This document shows positions 6,187 through 9,119 of a DNA stretch of 9,119 nt, piece after piece. Each line of letters begins with the position of its first letter. The stretch's first letter is position 1. Source of the stretch: Peptococcaceae bacterium. Its GTDB lineage: Bacteria > Bacillota > Dehalobacteriia > UBA7702. Made by a program: the position numbers and the translations under genes. The notes beneath the pieces were generated by a model. That model was not told the origin of the DNA and did not search any database. It worked only from the letters and a program-made list of their open reading frames with translations. The DNA lies in contig DXZC01000087.1 in the NCBI GenBank assembly GCA_019415505.1, positions 1-9,119 on the forward strand, in the 5' to 3' direction.

Positions 6187-6237
6187 GTATAATATTTTCC
6201 TTTTTCTTGCATAATAGACCTAAAAGGAGGCGACAAA

Positions 6238-6459
6238 ATGAACGTATTAAATAAAATTTTTCTCGCAATTTTGATTATCGGCGGTGTGAACTGGGGCTTG
6301 ATTGGACTTTTCCAATTCGATTTGGTAGCCGCTATCTTTGGCGGCATGGCCTCAATAATCAGCAGAATTGTTTATACTCTGGTAGGGATTGCCGGTCTGT
6401 ACTGCATTTCCATGCTCTTCTATAATACCAATGAGCACAGAGTAGTTGAGGAAAGCTAA
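6238..6459 (+). CDS. DUF378 family small membrane protein
   Basis: 73 residues with two membrane-spanning segments (about 6-25 and 43-62). It carries the DUF378 signature IGGVNWGLIGLFQFDLVAA (residues 14-32), where the NWGL motif sits at the end of the first helix and leads into the hydrophilic F-D segment. The C-terminus is short and charged (NTNEHRVVEES). The function of the family is unknown; related Bacillus proteins are annotated YuzA. The start is secure: AAAGGAGG lies seven bases upstream of the ATG. It is a single gene, divergent from the DUF1294 gene and ended by a very strong hairpin terminator. The minus-strand frame at 6159-6347 that overlaps it is a shadow. Confidence 0.9.
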   Translation: MNVLNKIFLAILIIGGVNWGLIGLFQFDLVAAIFGGMASIISRIVYTLVGIAGLYCISMLFYNTNEHRVVEES

Positions 6460-6485
6460 GGCTGTAGCCAACCGTTTAAATTAAG

Positions 6486-6530
6486 ACTAAAGAGGGAGTT
6501 ACCTTTGGTAACTCCCTCTTTAGTTAGCTT
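6486..6530. terminator. Strong bidirectional terminator with perfect 18-bp stem
   Basis: ACTAAAGAGGGAGTTACC (6486-6503) and GGTAACTCCCTCTTTAGT (6507-6524) pair without a mismatch around a TTT loop. The plus strand continues TAGCTTTT. It lies between the DUF378 gene and the converging pduL, whose stop is 18 bases away, and probably ends both transcripts. Confidence 0.88.
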
Positions 6531-6541
6531 TTAAAGTCTAA

Positions 6542-7165
6542 TTAGCCTAAGATATAGGCTTTAGCGTCTTTACCAACGAGAGCGGCGTTTGCTTCGTCAG
6601 TGTCAAGATGGAAGTCCAATTTCATCTTATCGCCTACCCGGGCGATAACATCGCAAAATACTACTGTTTTTGCGCCCTTAACCAAAACGGTGAGCACCTG
6701 ATGGTCCTTAATACCCATAGCAGCGGCTTCATCAGTGTGGAAGTGAATATGCAGATGCGCTACAATGCAGCCTTTAGCCAATTCCACTTCGCCGGCAGGG
6801 CCAACTAATTTACAACCTTCGGAACCATCCAAAACGCCGGATTCACGCAGGGCGGCTTTCACGCCAATTTTTCTAGCGTCGGTCTGGGCCAACTCAACCT
6901 GGGTTTCAGGACGTACGGGGCCTAAAACGCGTACCTTATTAATAGTACCTTTGGGACCCACAACATCAAGGACTTCATCGCAGGCGTACTGACCAGGTTG
7001 GCTCAAGTCCTTAATGGCGGTGAGCTCATGGCCGGCGCCAAATAAAGTTTCCAAATCAGCCTGACTCAGATGAATGTGGCGGTTGGAAATACCAATGGGC
7101 ACCTCTTTGTCTTTATAGTTTTCCAGGTTCAGATTTCTCAAATCAGCGTAGTTTCCTTGACACAT
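6542..7165 (-). CDS. pduL: Phosphate propanoyltransferase / phosphotransacylase (PduL)
   Basis: 207 residues of the zinc-dependent PduL family, which moves acyl groups (propionyl, acetyl) between CoA and phosphate and is unrelated to Pta. Signatures are VPIGISNRHIHLS (22-34) with zinc-ligand histidines H30 and H32, and LSQPGQYACDE (54-64). GPVRPETQVE (82-91), LVGPAGEVEL (120-129), AHLHIHFH (136-143; H139 and H141 align with the second metal-binding pair) and FHLDTDEANA (185-194) follow. The family usually has RHIHM where this protein has LHIHF. The first 20 residues, MCQGNYADLRNLNLENYKDK, form a short extension that is not obviously an amphipathic encapsulation peptide. No microcompartment shell gene is nearby, so a free cytoplasmic enzyme making acetyl- or propionyl-phosphate for ATP is likely (inference). 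The start is supported by AAAGGAG 11 bases upstream. Confidence 0.93.
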   Translation of the reverse strand: MCQGNYADLRNLNLENYKDKEVPIGISNRHIHLSQADLETLFGAGHELTAIKDLSQPGQYACDEVLDVVGPKGTINKVRVLGPVRPETQVELAQTDARKIGVKAALRESGVLDGSEGCKLVGPAGEVELAKGCIVAHLHIHFHTDEAAAMGIKDHQVLTVLVKGAKTVVFCDVIARVGDKMKLDFHLDTDEANAALVGKDAKAYILG

Positions 7166-7231
7166 AAGTTAATGGTCTCCTTTCAAATATATGCTTATTC
7201 AGCATTGCTGTACCAGTTTATCTTTATTTTT

Positions 7232-7260
7232 ATTTTAGCAAAAGCCACCGCTAAATACAA
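7232..7260 (-). promoter_or_regulatory. Candidate proximal pduL promoter (P1)
   Basis: On the minus strand TTGTAT (7260-7255) is followed after 17 bases by TAAAAT (7237-7232), and TGC before it makes an extended -10. The leader to the ATG at 7165 would be about 60 bases. Confidence 0.5.
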
Positions 7261-7288
7261 TATTTTTTTTCATTAAGGAAAAATATTG
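7258..7288. promoter_or_regulatory. 10-bp perfect inverted repeat between the pduL promoters
   Basis: CAATATTTTT (7258-7267) and AAAAATATTG (7279-7288) are exact inverted copies 11 bases apart. The left arm overlaps the -35 box of P1 and the right arm overlaps the -10 box of P2, the placement expected of an operator. The arms are very AT-rich, so chance is possible. No T-run follows that would make it a terminator. Confidence 0.35.
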
Positions 7289-7313
7289 CAGTTTCGTCAC
7301 AAAACTTTGTCAA
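7285..7313 (-). promoter_or_regulatory. Candidate distal pduL promoter (P2)
   Basis: A perfect TTGACA (7313-7308) is followed after 17 bases by TGCAAT (7290-7285, four of six matches) on the minus strand. It would give a leader of about 110 bases. Confidence 0.4.
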
Positions 7314-7390
7314 AATAGTTCTTTATAAACCCAAACCATTTGCTTTCTCGATTTACCGCTTATTTAATTCCCTGATTTTCCGCTTCAACC

Positions 7391-9034
7391 TTAGTCCTGG
7401 AATTCTAATATGTAAAAATCCGTATTCTCACTTTCGGACTTTTTATTGGTTTTTACCTTATAGTCAAAAAGAACAGCGGTTTCCCCCTGGGGTTTTACCT
7501 CGATTAGGCGCTGACCTTCAGCCCGCAGGGTAACGGGGAAAATCCCCAAACGCAGCCGCTTGTATATTTCCCGGTAAGGCATGGCGGCATAGTGCGGCAG
7601 CAACTCCTCTACCCGGCTGTGGTTATTGAGCAAGCGCCGCAATTTTTTTTCTTCCCTCTCCTGGACCTTAATTTTCCGACCAGCCATAAAAGTATCAAAA
7701 CGGGCTAAGCTTTGCCAGACCGCAGCCGCTTCAGGCATTAGCTCAGTTAAAGTAGCGGCAGGCTCGCCTTGTCCCTGGGCCAAGCCGTGAAATAGTTCAA
7801 AAAGGGGTTGAGTCCATTTATCCATCGCAAAGCGCATTAGATTGGGGTAACGCCCTTTATTGTAATAGACATCTAAAAATTGATCAATTTTCTTTAATTC
7901 AGCCAGCTCTCGGCAGCCAATATATTTATTACCCACCACTTCATAGGGGGGATATTCCTGAGCAATATAGCCGTGGTTAACCTTTGCCTTCTCTAGGGGG
8001 GTGCCGGGGAGCAGCTTTAAAAAACCTAACTGCATATAACTGGGCATAATGGTCATAGCTTCACTGAAGGTATATTGGAAGGATTGGTAGTCCTCATAAG
8101 GTAAAGCGGCGATTAAATCAAAATGAGTATGGACATTTTCCAGTTTGCCCAATTCCTGATATAGGGCTTTGGTCTCCGGCCACTTATTAGTGCGCCCGCA
8201 AGCCGCCAGGGCCTGCTGGTTTAAGGTTTGTATGCCTATTTCCACCTGAAATAAGCCCGGGGGGGACTTACGGAACAGCTCTAGCATCTCCCCGTCTATA
8301 ACCTCGCCTTTCAGCTCAAAATGGAACGTTGTGCCTTGATTAGGGCGGGACAGGAGATAGGCCATAATCTCCTTAGCCCGCTCCGGCGGTTGGTTAAAGG
8401 TTCGATCCACCAATTTTACCACCGGTATGTGAGCGTTGAGGAAAAAATCCAACTCATCCTTTACCCGCTCCAAGGGTAGATAGGCTACGCCCTTCTCCGC
8501 GGCGGAGAGACAAAAACCGCACTTATAAGGGCAGCCCCGAGAAGTCTCATAATAAACCAGCCGGTGCTGCAAGCCTGCTAAATCAGAGGCCCGGTAGGGA
8601 AAGGGCCATTCCGGGGCAAACTGTACCGCGCCGTTTAAACCCGGCAGGGACGGCACTTGATTAGCCGCCAAGGACTCCAGCAGTTGAGGCCAGGTGGCCT
8701 CCAAGGCCCCATATACTATATAGTGGGCTTGAGAAAAAGCCTCCGGGCTATAGGTAGGTTCCGGGCCCCCGACCACAATGACGGTATTCGGCCGCACTTG
8801 GCGCAAAAGGTCGATAAGCCTGCGAGCTGGCTCCCGGTTCCAAATATAGACGGAAAAAGCTAAAACATCCCAGTCTGTAGCAATAAGATCATAAAATATA
8901 GTTAAAATCGGGTCATTGACACTGTATTCCTTTATAGTGCATTGGCAAAAATCCGGCGCGCACTCCCGCAGGTAATAGAGGGCTAAAGCGCTGTGGACAA
9001 ATTGGCTATTTAAGCCAATTAAACCTATTTTCAT
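7391..9034 (-). CDS. Cobalamin-binding-domain radical SAM protein with DUF4080-like C-terminus
   Basis: 547 residues, cytoplasmic. Residues 1-125 form a Rossmann-like B12-binding domain (MKIGLIGLNSQFVHSALALYYL, VLAFSVYIWN, VIVVGGPEPTY). It lacks the DxHxxG cobalamin ligand, so base-off/His-on binding is not supported. The radical SAM core spans about 155-385. ETSRGCPYKCGFC holds the iron-sulfur ligands Cys168, Cys172 and Cys175. FHFELKGEVI (237-246), VEIGIQT (264-270), HFDLIAALPYE (304-314) and LGFLKLLPGTPL (336-347) are typical Elp3-like barrel strands. The tail, about 385-540, has many Tyr, Leu and charged residues and resembles the DUF4080 tail found on such proteins. The reaction and substrate are unknown; methylation, rearrangement and methylthiolation are all possible in the superfamily. 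The start at ATG 9034 has GGGAGG seven to eight bases upstream and a promoter behind it. It stands alone, 225 bp before pduL. Confidence 0.88.
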   Translation of the reverse strand: MKIGLIGLNSQFVHSALALYYLRECAPDFCQCTIKEYSVNDPILTIFYDLIATDWDVLAFSVYIWNREPARRLIDLLRQVRPNTVIVVGGPEPTYSPEAFSQAHYIVYGALEATWPQLLESLAANQVPSLPGLNGAVQFAPEWPFPYRASDLAGLQHRLVYYETSRGCPYKCGFCLSAAEKGVAYLPLERVKDELDFFLNAHIPVVKLVDRTFNQPPERAKEIMAYLLSRPNQGTTFHFELKGEVIDGEMLELFRKSPPGLFQVEIGIQTLNQQALAACGRTNKWPETKALYQELGKLENVHTHFDLIAALPYEDYQSFQYTFSEAMTIMPSYMQLGFLKLLPGTPLEKAKVNHGYIAQEYPPYEVVGNKYIGCRELAELKKIDQFLDVYYNKGRYPNLMRFAMDKWTQPLFELFHGLAQGQGEPAATLTELMPEAAAVWQSLARFDTFMAGRKIKVQEREEKKLRRLLNNHSRVEELLPHYAAMPYREIYKRLRLGIFPVTLRAEGQRLIEVKPQGETAVLFDYKVKTNKKSESENTDFYILEFQD

Positions 9035-9055
9035 AACCCACCTCCCAGTGGTTAT

Positions 9056-9084
9056 ATTGTAACAGAGCTGAGTAAAAAATACAA
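9056..9084 (-). promoter_or_regulatory. Promoter of the radical SAM gene
   Basis: On the minus strand TTGTAT (9084-9079), 17 bases, then TACAAT (9061-9056), five of six matches to the -10 consensus. The leader to ATG 9034 is about 15-20 bases and carries GGGAGG. The -35 hexamer is the same as that of pduL P1. Confidence 0.6.
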
Positions 9085-9119
9085 ACTTGCGTAGCTCCGT
9101 AAAATGCTATAGAATAGAC

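Noticed and set aside
6159..6347. 62-codon minus-strand frame between the DUF1294 and DUF378 genes
   Set aside because: Mostly antisense to the DUF378 gene, overlaps the start of the DUF1294 gene and has no ribosome binding site.
6542..7165. Bacterial microcompartment locus suggested by pduL
   Set aside because: No shell protein, diol dehydratase or aldehyde dehydrogenase gene on either side, and no convincing encapsulation peptide.
6608..7276. Three plus-strand frames (6608-6808, 6765-6992, 7070-7276) opposite pduL
   Set aside because: Antisense to a clear PduL, mutually overlapping and without family features.
8657..8863. 68-codon plus-strand frame opposite the radical SAM gene
   Set aside because: Antisense shadow of the B12-binding domain.
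585..9111. The 12-mer TAAAATGCTATA at both 585-596 and 9100-9111, each upstream of a minus-strand gene
   Set aside because: A few repeated 12-mers are expected by chance in a 9-kb AT-rich window, and the flanking bases do not match.

Overview
The window looks like a chromosomal housekeeping or accessory stretch of a low-to-medium GC, Gram-positive-type anaerobe, most likely a member of class Clostridia. Four things point that way. There are strong AAAGGAGG-type ribosome binding sites throughout. The promoters read as sigma-A type, some with extended -10 boxes. There is a lipoprotein with a DUF4163/DUF3298-like body. The families alr-nnrD, PduL and a B12-type radical SAM protein with a DUF4080-like tail co-occur. 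The taxon is an inference; no rRNA or tRNA is present to settle it. I see no mobile element, CRISPR array, phage gene or RNA gene.

Layout. From 1 to about 3.98 kb everything is on the minus strand. Reading in the direction of transcription, a DUF2889-like protein (3839-3375) is followed by the bifunctional NAD(P)HX repair enzyme NnrE-NnrD (3324-1750). Alanine racemase alr (1760-642) overlaps the nnrD end by 11 bp. After a 132-bp gap with its own promoter comes a gamma-glutamyl-GABA hydrolase-like class I amidotransferase (509 to the window edge, cut off). A 345-bp non-coding region (3840-4184) carries divergent promoters and separates this group from a plus-strand lipoprotein gene (4185-5123).

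The lipoprotein gene converges on a minus-strand pair across a shared bidirectional terminator (5138-5171). The pair is a DUF1294 membrane protein (6186-5911) and a COG1768-like metallophosphoesterase (5914-5192), coupled by a 4-bp GTGA overlap. Divergent from it is a small DUF378 membrane protein (6238-6459, plus). That gene converges on pduL (7165-6542, minus) across a perfect 18-bp hairpin terminator. Upstream of pduL is a 225-bp regulatory region with two candidate promoters straddled by a 10-bp inverted repeat. The last gene is a 547-residue cobalamin-binding-domain radical SAM protein (9034-7391, minus) with a good promoter just upstream.

How the genes work together. NnrE-NnrD repairs damaged NAD(P)H. 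Alr supplies D-alanine for the cell wall. PduL, in the absence of any microcompartment genes here, probably acts as a stand-alone acyl-CoA phosphotransacylase in fermentation. The lipoprotein is probably an envelope-facing sensor or binding protein. No clearly new multi-gene system is visible. The points most worth a second look are the altered conserved motifs in PduL and Alr, the acidic insertion in the lipoprotein, the operator-like palindromes at 540-585 and 7258-7288, the uncharacterised DUF2889-like gene heading the nnrD-alr operon, and the orphan radical SAM protein. Several starts were chosen by ribosome binding site and are shorter than the longest open frame (nnrD, the DUF2889-like gene and the metallophosphoesterase).
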